The notes beneath the pieces are model-generated. The model ran no database searches. It was not told the DNA's origin and saw nothing but the letters and a program-made list of their open reading frames with translations. A stretch of DNA of 64,000 bases from Acidobacteriota bacterium (GTDB lineage Bacteria > Acidobacteriota > Blastocatellia > Pyrinomonadales > Pyrinomonadaceae): the NCBI GenBank assembly GCA_016713675.1, contig JADJOS010000004.1:558001-622000 (forward strand), in the 5' to 3' direction. This document shows, one piece after another, positions 17,882 through 26,834 of this stretch. Every line of letters begins with the position of its first letter. The first letter of the stretch is position 1. A program made the translations under genes and the position numbers.

Positions 17882-18628
17882 CTACTTTCCACCTCCGTGA
17901 GTGTTAGCGTCGGGCGTCGCCGCTGCTTTAGGAGCAGCAGGGTTCGACGTGGTCGTGTTGTTCATTTTAAGATTCTGATCCGGATTCTGGCTCACTTGCA
18001 GAGCACGGATGTACGCAATAATAGCCCATCGATCCGCCGGCTGAATTGCATCGGCGTAGCTGCTCATCTTGCCCCAACCGTTCGATATAACGTCAAAGAA
18101 ATGTCCGACAGGTGCATTTCTGAGGCGATCGTCGTGATAGGTCGGCGGTATTGAAAATCCGCGTCGGACGATCATACCGTCGCCGTTGCCTACCGGGCCG
18201 TGGCAGACGATACAGTAAATGTTGTATCGTTCCTGCCCGCGGTCAACCAATTCTTTAGTAACGGGGATTGGAAATTCGTCGACCGCATTTGGGAAACTGG
18301 TAACGATCGTGTTTCCTGCCGCGTTTGTCGTTGTCTCGACCGGAGTCGTCGTAGGATTGTCTATCTGACCGGTGTAGAACGCCTTATTATCTTTCAATTG
18401 GCCGCGAGGAACGGTTCCGGCCGGAAGGTCACGGGAACCTCGCTTATCGCTGAAAAACTCACTCTTCTTGTACGTCTTGTAACGAGGTTGATCCTGCATA
18501 TCGAAACGCACACCGCAACCAACTGCCAGCAGGCAGTACGCCCCAAGCAGTACGCCGTAAAAAGCCTTCCGGCCAAAAGCCACCGACCCTCGACTCTTGA
18601 CTCCCGCCTCTTGACTATTCAGGTACAT
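17882..18628 (-). CDS. actE: alternative complex III cytochrome c subunit ActE
   Basis: ActE carries one c-type haem and passes electrons from the complex towards the oxidase. The 248-residue lipoprotein has the lipobox LLAVGC, a haem site YCIVCHGPVGNG and a likely distal Met in NGWGKMSSYADAI. The ATG at 18628 is chosen because a perfect AGGAGG lies six bases upstream. The gene overlaps the end of actD by 14 bases. The first 15 residues are encoded within a heptamer repeat array. The C-terminal tail is Asn-, Thr- and Ala-rich low-complexity sequence. Confidence 0.9.
   Translation of the reverse strand: MYLNSQEAGVKSRGSVAFGRKAFYGVLLGAYCLLAVGCGVRFDMQDQPRYKTYKKSEFFSDKRGSRDLPAGTVPRGQLKDNKAFYTGQIDNPTTTPVETTTNAAGNTIVTSFPNAVDEFPIPVTKELVDRGQERYNIYCIVCHGPVGNGDGMIVRRGFSIPPTYHDDRLRNAPVGHFFDVISNGWGKMSSYADAIQPADRWAIIAYIRALQVSQNPDQNLKMNNTTTSNPAAPKAAATPDANTHGGGK
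18584..18618. repeat. 7-bp periodic repeat at the actD/actE junction
   Basis: Five units CGACCCT, CGACTCT, TGACTCC, CGCCTCT and TGACTAT step exactly by 7 bp. They encode part of the ActE N terminus and the last codons of ActD. Confidence 0.7.
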
Positions 18629-19148
18629 CAAATACCTCCTGAGCTTTCAGGCTTTCCATAAAACTTCGTGTTTTCTCGTAATCGTACTTTTCGTCCTTCG
18701 CCTCAATGATGAGGAAGAACTTCTCACGGGTCGCTAACGCAAATCGCGGGACGTTGAATACCGGATGGTAAGGAGCCGGCAACCCGTTCAGGAACAACAT
18801 CCCGAATACCGCAACTGCTGCCGAGAACAAGATCGTCAGTTCGTACATCGGCGGAATAAAAGCGGGCAAACTGAAATGCGGCCTGCCTCCGACGATGATC
18901 GGATAATCAAAAACGTGAACGAAATAAACAAGGCCAAGCCCCGATAACAATCCCGTCAACCCGCCCGCAAAGATTAGGTAAGGCAGGATGCTACGTTTTA
19001 TACCGAGTGCCTCATCGATCTCGTGGAGCGGAAACGGCGAAAAGGCATCCGTCTTGGTGTAGCCGGCGTCGCGTGCTTCGCGGGCGGCATCGACGAGCTC
19101 GGTCGCCGTGTCGAATTCCGCCATTATTCCGTAGATATTTTCTGCCAT
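18615..19148 (-). CDS. actD: alternative complex III subunit ActD (DUF3341)
   Basis: The 177-residue protein is a DUF3341-type ActD. The N-terminal soluble part has YGIMAEFDTATELVDAAREA and FSPFPLHEIDEALGI, where FSPFP is a family hallmark. Two transmembrane helices follow, around ILPYLIFAGGLTGLLSGLG and PPMYELTILFSAAVAVFG. ActD has no cofactor and is a membrane anchor subunit. The 3' end overlaps actE. Confidence 0.9.
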   Translation of the reverse strand: MAENIYGIMAEFDTATELVDAAREARDAGYTKTDAFSPFPLHEIDEALGIKRSILPYLIFAGGLTGLLSGLGLVYFVHVFDYPIIVGGRPHFSLPAFIPPMYELTILFSAAVAVFGMLFLNGLPAPYHPVFNVPRFALATREKFFLIIEAKDEKYDYEKTRSFMESLKAQEVFDVPE

Positions 19149-19161
19149 AGCTCTTTGAATT

Positions 19162-19203
19162 CAGTAGCTTAACTGCCTACTGTGTACCGACTCCTGCCTA
19201 TTC
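19162..19203. repeat. 7-bp periodic repeat between actC and actD
   Basis: Six units CAGTAGC, TTAACTG, CCTACTG, TGTACCG, ACTCCTG and CCTATTC occupy the short gap and reach the actC stop codon. Confidence 0.55.
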
Positions 19204-20646
19204 GTTAGGAGGATCGGTGCGGTCGTACGTATATTCGACCTCGTTGACATTCTCCTCAAAATCCTGATGATGGCCGTGAACATTCGATTCCTCAAGCAAA
19301 GCCCGGACCTCGAATATCGAAATGATCGGTACAAATCGAACAAACAAATAGATGAGTGTAAAGAAGAACCCGATCGTACCCGTAAACATCGAGATATCGA
19401 TGATCGTCGGGCTGTACATTGCCCATGACGACGGCAAAAAGTCGCGATGCAGGCTTGTAACGATAATGACGAAGCGTTCGAGCCACATACCAACGCTAAC
19501 GACGATCGAGATCAGGAAGAGCCAAAATTCACTCTCTCTAAAACGCTTGAACCACAACAACTGGATCGAAAGGCCGTTACACAGGATCAGCAGCCAATAA
19601 GACCACCAATAAGGGCCTTCCCAGATACGGTTCTTGACCATGAACACTTCGTACTGCGAAGCGCTGTACCAGCCAAAGAACGCTTCCATCGCATAACCAT
19701 ATACGACGATCAAACCGGTCGCGAGCATCACCTTGCCCATAAAGACCAGGTGCGTGTGCGTGATAAAATCCTGCATCCTGTACAGATGTCTGAGCGGGAT
19801 ACAGAGGATCAGCACCATTGCAAATCCGGCAAAGATCGCTCCCGCAACGAAATACGGCGGGAAGATGGTCGCGTGCCAACCGGGCACTTGTGAGACCGAG
19901 AAGTCGAACGAAACGATCGAGTGGACCGAAAGCACAAGCGGTGTGGACAAACCGGCGAGTATCAAATATGTGATCTCATAACGATGCCAGTGCCGTGCAG
20001 ATCCGCGCCAGCCCCACGAAAGGGCAGCGTAAACAAAGCGGAAATATTTATTCTTGGCCCGGTCGCGAAGTGTCGCGAGATCGGGTATCAGGCCGACGTA
20101 CCAAAACAAAGCCGAGACCGTAGCGTATGTGGATACAGCAAAAACGTCCCAGATCAGCGGGCTTCTGAAGTTGGGCCAGATGCCCATCGTATTCGGATAC
20201 GGGAACAGCCAATAAGCAGCAAGCCGAGGCCGGCCTGTATGCAACAACGGGAACATCGCGGCGCAGGCCACGGCGAACAGCGTCATTGCCTCGGCGAAAC
20301 GGTTGATCGAAGTTCGCCATTTCTGGTTCAGAAGCAGCAAAATTGCCGAGATCAGTGTTCCCGCGTGGCCGATACCGATCCACCAAACAAAATTGATAAT
20401 ATCGAACGCCCAACCGACCGGCTGGTTATTTCCCCAAACGCCGATACCGTTCGCAAGCAGCCAGACCGTAGAGAACAGCAACGCCTGCGCGATCATAAAG
20501 GCAACGGCGAAGCCGATGAACCAATGGAACGGCGTGCGCTTCTTCAGGGTAACGTCACTGATCTTGTCGGTGACGCTGGCCAGCGTGTGATCGCCCTCGA
20601 TCATAGCCGGGCGGAGTTTTTTAAGTAGGTCCTTTTCGTCCTGCAT
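19198..20646 (-). CDS. actC: alternative complex III integral membrane subunit ActC (NrfD/PsrC-like)
   Basis: ActC is the main quinol-oxidising membrane subunit of alternative complex III and is related to polysulfide reductase subunit C (NrfD). The 482-residue protein has about ten helices. Segments matching the family include INFVWWIGIGHAGTLISAIL, LHTGRPRLAAYWLFPYPN and SQVPGWHATIFPPYFVAGA. Its start codon is three bases after the actB stop. The C-terminal 45 residues are acidic and soluble. Confidence 0.92.
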   Translation of the reverse strand: MQDEKDLLKKLRPAMIEGDHTLASVTDKISDVTLKKRTPFHWFIGFAVAFMIAQALLFSTVWLLANGIGVWGNNQPVGWAFDIINFVWWIGIGHAGTLISAILLLLNQKWRTSINRFAEAMTLFAVACAAMFPLLHTGRPRLAAYWLFPYPNTMGIWPNFRSPLIWDVFAVSTYATVSALFWYVGLIPDLATLRDRAKNKYFRFVYAALSWGWRGSARHWHRYEITYLILAGLSTPLVLSVHSIVSFDFSVSQVPGWHATIFPPYFVAGAIFAGFAMVLILCIPLRHLYRMQDFITHTHLVFMGKVMLATGLIVVYGYAMEAFFGWYSASQYEVFMVKNRIWEGPYWWSYWLLILCNGLSIQLLWFKRFRESEFWLFLISIVVSVGMWLERFVIIVTSLHRDFLPSSWAMYSPTIIDISMFTGTIGFFFTLIYLFVRFVPIISIFEVRALLEESNVHGHHQDFEENVNEVEYTYDRTDPPNE

Positions 20647-20649
20647 AGA

Positions 20650-23600
20650 CTAGTGTGCCTCGCCTCCCGGTGCTTTCTTTTCGGTCGAATGTCCTTTTTT
20701 CGCGACAAACGGAATGTAATCGGGCATTTCCTTGTTCTGATTTCTGAGCCCCGCGAGATAGGTCGTACGCGGCTGCGTGTTCAGTTCGTTGAGCAGAATA
20801 TAATCACGCTCATCCTTCTTGGCTTTCGAAACTGCACTTTCCGGATCGCTCATGTCACCGAATACGATCGCCTCGGTCGGGCAAACCGCCTGACACGCAG
20901 TTACGACCTCGCCGTCGCGGATCTTACGTGCACCGTCCTTTTGCGATTCGATGCGGGCCGCTGAAATTCGCTGGGTGCAGTAGGTGCATTTTTCCATCAC
21001 ACCGCGACTTCTGATCGACACTTCAGGATTGCGCATCAGCTTGTACTGGGGCGTATTCCAATCCTGATAAAGCAGGAAGTTAAAGCGTCGAACCTTGTAT
21101 GGACAGTTATTTGAACAATATCGAGTTCCGACACAGCGGTTATAGACCATGTCGTTGAGACCCTCGGCACTGTGAACCGTCGCGTGGACCGGACATACGG
21201 TCTCGCACGGGGCCAATTCGCACTGTTGGCAAAGAACCGGCTGGAAATACGGCCCTTCCGGATTATTGATATCGCTTCCGGCGTAATAGGCGTCGATCCT
21301 CAGCCAGTGCATTTCACGGCTCCGGTTGATCTGTTCTTTGCCTACGACCGGAATATTGTTTTCAGATTGGCAGGCGATGACGCATGCATTACAGCCGACA
21401 CACGCATTGAGGTCGATCGACATTCCCCACTTCGTATTCTGATTGTAGAGCGTCTTGAACGGCTCCTGCGGGTACATCGATTTGTCGTAGAAATCTTCCT
21501 GCTCGCCGCCATGGACCTCTTCATCGAAATGATTTATGTCCCATGACCGAAGCAAGTCGCGGCCTTCCATATTGAAATGGATCTGCGTAGATGCGATCGT
21601 TGCAGCCTCGTTGCGCTTCGTGATCTCGCCAAAGCCGTGATCCATCGCATCCGACCGTCTGACGTCGAAAGCGTTGTAGCCAAGGCCCGTTCCTACCTTG
21701 CCTGCACGCGTGCGTCCATAGCCCATGTAGATCGTGATCACATCATCGGGCTGGCCCGGCGTGATCCACATCGGGACCGGTTTCTCGATCTCTGCACCCT
21801 GATACTTGACCGTAACGGTGTCTGAGAACTGATTGCCGCCCTTTGTATTGATAAAACTCGTACCTTGAGCACCGCCGACGTGGTCACGCGGATCGTTACT
21901 CTTGTTGATACCCAGCTTTATCGCAGTTTTCGGGCTGATCAGAGCGACATTCTCCCATGTCACCTTATTAAGCGGATTCGGCAGTTCCTGCAGCCAGCCA
22001 TTATTCGAAAAACGGCCGTCATAAACGCACGGATCGGGCAATATCGAGATTTCCAGACTTCCCGAACCGTTCGTTTTCACTTCAGGCTGACTCAAAAATG
22101 CAGTCGTCGCCGTGACCGCCTTCGGAGCGGCTGCCGTGTTTGGGATAACGCCGTCGTGAACGGCTTTGCGCCAGTTATCTTCAAAGCTCTTCGGCGAAAC
22201 AGCTGCCGCAGGTGCAGCGGCCGGAGTCGCGGTTTTGGGGGTGTCGGGTTTTAACGCTGCCGGTGAGGCAGTCTTCGGTGCGTCTTTCGGGGCCGTTCCC
22301 GAAGGCTCGGCAACCTTTGCTTCCGTTTTCGGTTCGACCTTTGCTTCGGTCTTTGCTGCCACGGCTGCCGGCGTTATATTCGCCGTCTGCCAATAGGCCT
22401 TTACAATGTCGTAATCTTTCTTATCGAAGCCTTCCTTCATGAAAAGCTGGACCAACTCATGTGCGTTCTTGCCGTCGTAAAGAGGTGCAATGAGCGGCTG
22501 AACGATCGTTGCCGTGCCGTCAAATGCACGTCCGTCGCTCCAACTTTCCAAATAATGCTTCTCGTGAACGTGCCAATGGCACTGCTCTGCGGTCTCATCG
22601 AAATGCTGCCCGAGGTGCACCCGCAGCCCGATCTTGTTCAGCCGTTCGAGGTTCAATTTGAGGTCCGCAGGCGTGTTGTAAACGGGATTGCCGCCCAGAA
22701 TAACAAGCATTTTGACCTTGCCGCCGTCGATATCGGCAATCAGTTCGCGAAGCTGTTCGATCTGCAGCTTGTCAGCACCTGGGGAAACCGAGTCGGTGTA
22801 GACAACGGTCTGGCCAGCGTTTCCGAGTGCCGCATTCATTGCGTGAGCCAGAGCATGCACGATCGGCGGCTGGTTGTTGCCGGCGACCACCAGTGACTTG
22901 CCTTTATGCTCGACCAGATCTTTGGCCATGGCCGCGATCCATGCCGCATTTTCTGTGTAGGTCGATGTCGCACCGGCAACCCCGACGGCCTTCGCGACGG
23001 CTTTTGCGATCTCGGGCATCTGGCTTGGCTTAACACCGATGCGGTGATCTGCCTTAGCTCCCGTCAGAGTCACCGTCGTTTCAATGGAATACAGGCGGCT
23101 GATCTGCTTCTTTTCATCGGTGCGGGCACGGCCCTTTGCGAAATCCTTGATGTACGCAACGTTATAGCCCGAAAAAATATCAGCATCGAGCGAGAGTATC
23201 CGCTCTGCCTTGTCAAACTTGTACACCGTGTTGACGGGCGAACCAAACGCCATTTTGGCTCCCGCCATAGCGTTGTCGCTGTTTATTGGTTCGTACTGAA
23301 CGAGTTTTGCGTTGGGCAGTTCGGCGTTGACCTTTTTGAACTGATCGATCAGCGTGGGTGACGACACTGTTTCGGTCAAAAATCGAACTCCGGCCCCGCC
23401 GTCTGCACGATTTTCTTCGATCTTCACCCGAAACTCGGACATAAAGGCTTCCCAGCTCTTCGGGCCGCCTCTAAAGAGGATCTCCTGCGATCGATCCGGG
23501 TCATACATGCCCAAAAGCGACGCTTGAGCCAAAATATCTGTAGCACCGCGGCTGCCAGGATGATCAGGGTTTCCCTCGACCTTTACCGGACGGCCGTCAA

Positions 23601-23964
23601 AAGCCTTCGCCAACAATCCCGTCGCGACGCCGCCCACCGACATTGCGGTTGCCAGGAACAAAGGCTTGCCCGGCAGCATCCCCTCGACCGGGCGAACATA
23701 AGGCACGATCTTTTCAGGAGGCTGAATGACACAGCCGCTCAAACCCGCGAGGGCGAGCGATGCCCCCATCACCTTAACAAAATTACGCCGGCTGAGGCTG
23801 TTGTCCCATTCCTCGATCTCGTGAGGATATTCCTGCGAGACAAATTCGCGAAACTCAGGCGACTCGGCATGCTCCTCGATGCTTCGCCAATATTCTTTAC
23901 CGTTTTGCGCAAGCACCTGCTCACGCAGCATTGCAAAGCTTGGTTTATTTTCTGGACTGGGCAT
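20650..23964 (-). CDS. actB: alternative complex III iron-sulfur/molybdopterin-like subunit ActB
   Basis: The 1104-residue ActB joins a molybdopterin-oxidoreductase-like domain with a ferredoxin domain. A twin-arginine motif SRRNFVKVMG lies near residue 58, followed by a lipobox-like GLSGC. The C-terminal part binds Fe-S clusters, with CVGCNACVIAC, CQQCELAPCETVCP, CVGTRYCSNNCP and CTYCTQRI followed by CQAVCP. A region of about 60 residues between the halves is an Ala-Pro-Lys-Thr-rich linker, longer than I would expect and low in complexity. In known complexes the Mo-like domain lacks cofactor and electrons run through the clusters to ActA and ActE. Confidence 0.94.
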   Translation of the reverse strand: MPSPENKPSFAMLREQVLAQNGKEYWRSIEEHAESPEFREFVSQEYPHEIEEWDNSLSRRNFVKVMGASLALAGLSGCVIQPPEKIVPYVRPVEGMLPGKPLFLATAMSVGGVATGLLAKAFDGRPVKVEGNPDHPGSRGATDILAQASLLGMYDPDRSQEILFRGGPKSWEAFMSEFRVKIEENRADGGAGVRFLTETVSSPTLIDQFKKVNAELPNAKLVQYEPINSDNAMAGAKMAFGSPVNTVYKFDKAERILSLDADIFSGYNVAYIKDFAKGRARTDEKKQISRLYSIETTVTLTGAKADHRIGVKPSQMPEIAKAVAKAVGVAGATSTYTENAAWIAAMAKDLVEHKGKSLVVAGNNQPPIVHALAHAMNAALGNAGQTVVYTDSVSPGADKLQIEQLRELIADIDGGKVKMLVILGGNPVYNTPADLKLNLERLNKIGLRVHLGQHFDETAEQCHWHVHEKHYLESWSDGRAFDGTATIVQPLIAPLYDGKNAHELVQLFMKEGFDKKDYDIVKAYWQTANITPAAVAAKTEAKVEPKTEAKVAEPSGTAPKDAPKTASPAALKPDTPKTATPAAAPAAAVSPKSFEDNWRKAVHDGVIPNTAAAPKAVTATTAFLSQPEVKTNGSGSLEISILPDPCVYDGRFSNNGWLQELPNPLNKVTWENVALISPKTAIKLGINKSNDPRDHVGGAQGTSFINTKGGNQFSDTVTVKYQGAEIEKPVPMWITPGQPDDVITIYMGYGRTRAGKVGTGLGYNAFDVRRSDAMDHGFGEITKRNEAATIASTQIHFNMEGRDLLRSWDINHFDEEVHGGEQEDFYDKSMYPQEPFKTLYNQNTKWGMSIDLNACVGCNACVIACQSENNIPVVGKEQINRSREMHWLRIDAYYAGSDINNPEGPYFQPVLCQQCELAPCETVCPVHATVHSAEGLNDMVYNRCVGTRYCSNNCPYKVRRFNFLLYQDWNTPQYKLMRNPEVSIRSRGVMEKCTYCTQRISAARIESQKDGARKIRDGEVVTACQAVCPTEAIVFGDMSDPESAVSKAKKDERDYILLNELNTQPRTTYLAGLRNQNKEMPDYIPFVAKKGHSTEKKAPGGEAH

Positions 23965-23994
23965 TATTTACTGATTCCTCTAACTTTTCGCCGT

Positions 23995-24654
23995 TTATCG
24001 ATGACATGTAGAGCAGCTTGTCATCATTTCCCTGCTTCGGATCTTATAGTCGACCTTGAGCTTGTCGCGGTCCTTTTGGTCAATATCGCCGGGCTGATAA
24101 TTCATATTGAAGACCTCTGATTTCGGCCTTATGAACTGCTCAGGTGCTTTGTGACAAGCAAGACACCATTCCATCTGTAGAGTATTTTCCTGAAACACCA
24201 CGGGCATGTTGTCGATCGCTCCATGGCAGGTCGAGCAGCCTACGCCTTTCGCAACGTGAATACTGTGGTTGAAATAGGTGTACTCAGGCAGATCGTGGAC
24301 CCTTTCCCACTCGATGGGTTTATTGTCGCGGAAGCTTGCTCTCACAGGTTCAAGATACGGGCTATCGGCCCAGATCTGACTGTGGCAATTCATACACGTT
24401 TGTGTTGAAGGCATCCCGGCTGACGCGGTCGTCTCGACCGTTTGATGACAATACCGGCAATCGATGCCGTCGTCACCAACGTGGTGTTTGTGGCTGAACT
24501 GGACCGGCTGCGTCCTTTCCAGATACTGGTTCGTTAAATATGACGAACGGGCGAGCTGCGTGTACGCAAAGAACGCCGTCCCGCCCAGCACTACCACCAT
24601 GATCATACTGATCTTGGCGATATTATTTGCACTTTTAGGAAAAATTTGTGCCAT
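23995..24654 (-). CDS. actA: alternative complex III pentahaem cytochrome c ActA
   Basis: The 219-residue protein has an N-terminal transmembrane helix and five CxxCH haem sites: CRYCH (66-70), CMNCH (87-91), CSTCH (140-144), CLACH (164-168) and CSTCH (214-218), the last one almost at the C terminus. This is the haem count of ActA. Additional histidines such as FSHKHH and YFNHSIHV are probable distal ligands. It is the first gene of the act-cox operon, so the promoter should lie in the 262 bases upstream. Confidence 0.93.
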   Translation of the reverse strand: MAQIFPKSANNIAKISMIMVVVLGGTAFFAYTQLARSSYLTNQYLERTQPVQFSHKHHVGDDGIDCRYCHQTVETTASAGMPSTQTCMNCHSQIWADSPYLEPVRASFRDNKPIEWERVHDLPEYTYFNHSIHVAKGVGCSTCHGAIDNMPVVFQENTLQMEWCLACHKAPEQFIRPKSEVFNMNYQPGDIDQKDRDKLKVDYKIRSREMMTSCSTCHR

Positions 24655-24811
24655 TGAATATCTCTTGCCTTTCCGCTAACCCGCAATAACTAAACTCCGC
24701 CGAGCCCCAAATTTCTTGCGAAATTTCGGAAAATTCGGCGAAACAGATTATTTTCTAAAGAATGCGAACCGTAAAACTGAATACGATTTTACTAAAACTC
24801 TTAAAATCCGC

Positions 24812-24860
24812 AAATTGCACAATTGAAAAAATAACGCGCTGAGGTCAGCTTGTGCAATTT
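24812..24860. promoter_or_regulatory. inverted repeat upstream of the act-cox operon
   Basis: AAATTGCACAA (24812-24822) and its exact complement TTGTGCAATTT (24850-24860) flank a small inner palindrome (GCTGAGGTCAGC). The site lies between the ROK gene and actA, both on the minus strand. It may be the terminator of the former or an operator for the latter. Confidence 0.4.
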
Positions 24861-24916
24861 TTCACTAATTAGTTTTCCTCATAAGTTGGATAAATCTTTC
24901 ATATCTATTAAGAAAA

Positions 24917-25831
24917 CTAACCCTGACAAGCCAAAAGAGCCGCACCCGCAGCAGCGGCATTCGCTCCCAACTCGCCTTCGACAATGGTCGTTGAGCCAAA
25001 CGACGGTGCGAACGACAGTTCTTTGGCTCGATCGATGACCGCATCAAGCACCAAGTGCTTGGCCTGCATAATGTCGCCGCCGATAACGATCCGCTCAATA
25101 TTAAGGAGATTAATAACGGCGGCGATGCCCGTGCCGACATAATGGCCGGTCCGCTCGAGCATCAGCTTTGAAAAATCATCCTCGGCATTCGCGGCTGCGA
25201 CTATATCGGCGATCGTGATCGAGTTTTCGTCCAGATCGACAAGTGACGATGTGCTGTCCTGGTGAAATCGGCTCCGGGTCCGTCGAATGATATTGGGTGA
25301 CGATGCGACCTCCTCGAGTCGGGTTCCCTCTTCGTCGATCGGCACGTACCCGAACTCGCCCGCAAAGCCTGCCGCGCCGCGCCATATCTCTCCGCCGAAA
25401 ATAAAAGATCCGCCGACGCCCAGGCCGAGCGTGGCGTAAAACATATTTTCGCTTCCGCGCCCGGCGCCCAAACGGTATTCCGCATACGCGGCGGCGTTTG
25501 CGTCATTCTCAATGTATGCCTGCACGCCGGCTGCCATTTCGATCTCGCTGCCGAGATCCATTCCCGAATGTTCTGGAATATGCGATGAAAAGGCCACCTT
25601 TCGTGCACCGCGATCGACAAGGCCCGGCACGGCGACACCGCCCCTCTGAAAATCTCCAAAACTCGACTTAAGGCTCGAGATGAAGTAGATCAACTGGCTC
25701 GATGACGGCTCGGCAAAACTCACTTCAGCCGTTTGAACGCCCGTTATCGCACCGCTTTCGTCAACACAGACCGCCGTCATCGAGGTTTTTCCGACCTCGA
25801 TCCCAACACACTTCCCTACAACATCACTCAT
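24917..25831 (-). CDS. ROK-family sugar kinase-like protein
   Basis: The 304-residue protein has the ASKHA phosphate-binding start VGIEVGKTSMTAVCVDE, the sugar-binding core YIENDANAAAYAEYRLGAG and LGLGVGGSFIFGGEIWRGAAG, and the adenosine motif IERIVIGGDIM, as in ROK glucokinases. It lacks the zinc-binding CxCGxxGC stretch normally found after the GEFG motif; here EFGYVPIDEEGTRLEE follows. Catalysis may persist, but the substrate is uncertain. AAGGA nine bases before the ATG at 25831 supports this start over the upstream in-frame one. No sugar-pathway partner is adjacent. Confidence 0.8.
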   Translation of the reverse strand: MSDVVGKCVGIEVGKTSMTAVCVDESGAITGVQTAEVSFAEPSSSQLIYFISSLKSSFGDFQRGGVAVPGLVDRGARKVAFSSHIPEHSGMDLGSEIEMAAGVQAYIENDANAAAYAEYRLGAGRGSENMFYATLGLGVGGSFIFGGEIWRGAAGFAGEFGYVPIDEEGTRLEEVASSPNIIRRTRSRFHQDSTSSLVDLDENSITIADIVAAANAEDDFSKLMLERTGHYVGTGIAAVINLLNIERIVIGGDIMQAKHLVLDAVIDRAKELSFAPSFGSTTIVEGELGANAAAAGAALLACQG

Positions 25832-25931
25832 ATAGCGAATCCTTTTACAAACACTGTCAAACCCGAAACTAAACGCGATTTTAGACACTGGCTAACCATG
25901 TGTCAATAAGGATCGGGTAGAGAAGCCCGCG

Positions 25932-25960
25932 TTGACTGTACTGTTTTGGAAAGTTAATCT
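25932..25960 (+). promoter_or_regulatory. sigma70-type promoter of the DedA gene
   Basis: TTGACT (25932-25937) and TAATCT (25955-25960) have a 17-base spacer and lie about 50 bases before the DedA ATG. Confidence 0.5.
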
Positions 25961-26010
25961 TGCAGAGAGATTTCGGGTAAGAAAGCACTCACTCTTGTCG
26001 TCGTTTTTTT

Positions 26011-26769
26011 ATGGATCAACAGCTATATGATGTAATTGCACAATACGGTATTTACGCCGTTTTTGCGCTTTGCACAGTTGAGGGCGACATCACGCTGTTG
26101 ATCTCGGGAACGATGGCCCATGGAGGCTTGTTTGGCAACTGGGGCTGGGCAAAGGTGTTGGTCGCAGGAACATTGGGCGGTGTCGTCGGCGATTGTGTTG
26201 GATATGGTATTGGCCGCGTCTTTCACGAAAACGCAAAAGATTACCGCTTTTATCAGGTCGCTCAACCTCGCGTCGAAAAGCTCACAGCGAAGTTCGGCAG
26301 CCTGGCGATCATCATCTCCAAATATATTTACGGAATTCGCGTCGCGGTTTGTCTGTCCTACGGTGTGAGTAAAATGCCGTTTTGGCGTTTTCTTGGTGCG
26401 AGTGCTCTCAGCTGTTTCCTGTGGGTGCTTATCTTGTCGGGGACCGGATATTTCTTCAGCGGCGCTATTACGGGCATCATAGGTGACTTCAAACAAGTTG
26501 GGTTCGCCCTGTTTTTTGTCGTAATGTTCGGTATCATTGTGTTCTATGTTTTAGAGCGCTACTACATTTCCGAAAAGGTCGAAGACGCCGATCCGGAGAC
26601 GATCCAAAAGATCGAAGAAAAACTACAGGCTGTTGAAGATATCGGCCTGACCACGCTTCACGATCTCACCGAACGCCTGCATTTGACCCGTGAACCTACT
26701 AAGGAAGAAGGAGAGAAGGTGAAAGAGGAAGAAGGGGAAAAGAGAAAAAAGGGAGAAAAAGAGGGGTAG
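26011..26769 (+). CDS. DedA family membrane protein
   Basis: DedA proteins are inner-membrane proteins, several of which flip lipid carriers such as undecaprenyl phosphate. The 252-residue protein has the family pattern: TVEGDITLLISGTMAHGG, GTLGGVVGDCVGYGIGR, FGSLAIIISKYIYGIRVAV and a C-terminal helix pair. The Gly-Arg region that is usually GRFIPxxR is replaced here by KYIYGIRVAVCLSYG. The last 25 residues are an unusual Lys/Glu tail encoded by an almost pure purine stretch (26698-26768), probably an expanded low-complexity repeat. The gene starts 26 bases after a T-rich stretch with no strong ribosome binding site. Confidence 0.85.
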   Translation: MDQQLYDVIAQYGIYAVFALCTVEGDITLLISGTMAHGGLFGNWGWAKVLVAGTLGGVVGDCVGYGIGRVFHENAKDYRFYQVAQPRVEKLTAKFGSLAIIISKYIYGIRVAVCLSYGVSKMPFWRFLGASALSCFLWVLILSGTGYFFSGAITGIIGDFKQVGFALFFVVMFGIIVFYVLERYYISEKVEDADPETIQKIEEKLQAVEDIGLTTLHDLTERLHLTREPTKEEGEKVKEEEGEKRKKGEKEG

Positions 26770-26795
26770 GATCGAGAAACATAACGGAGCCTCCC

Positions 26796-26830
26796 GACCA
26801 CTGATCTCTGACCACTGACCATTGACGACT
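26796..26830. repeat. 7-bp periodic repeat just upstream of the GHMP kinase start
   Basis: Five units GACCACT, GATCTCT, GACCACT, GACCATT and GACGACT step exactly by 7 bp and end five bases before the ATG at 26835, where a ribosome binding site would be expected. Confidence 0.75.
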
Positions 26831-26834
26831 GAAC

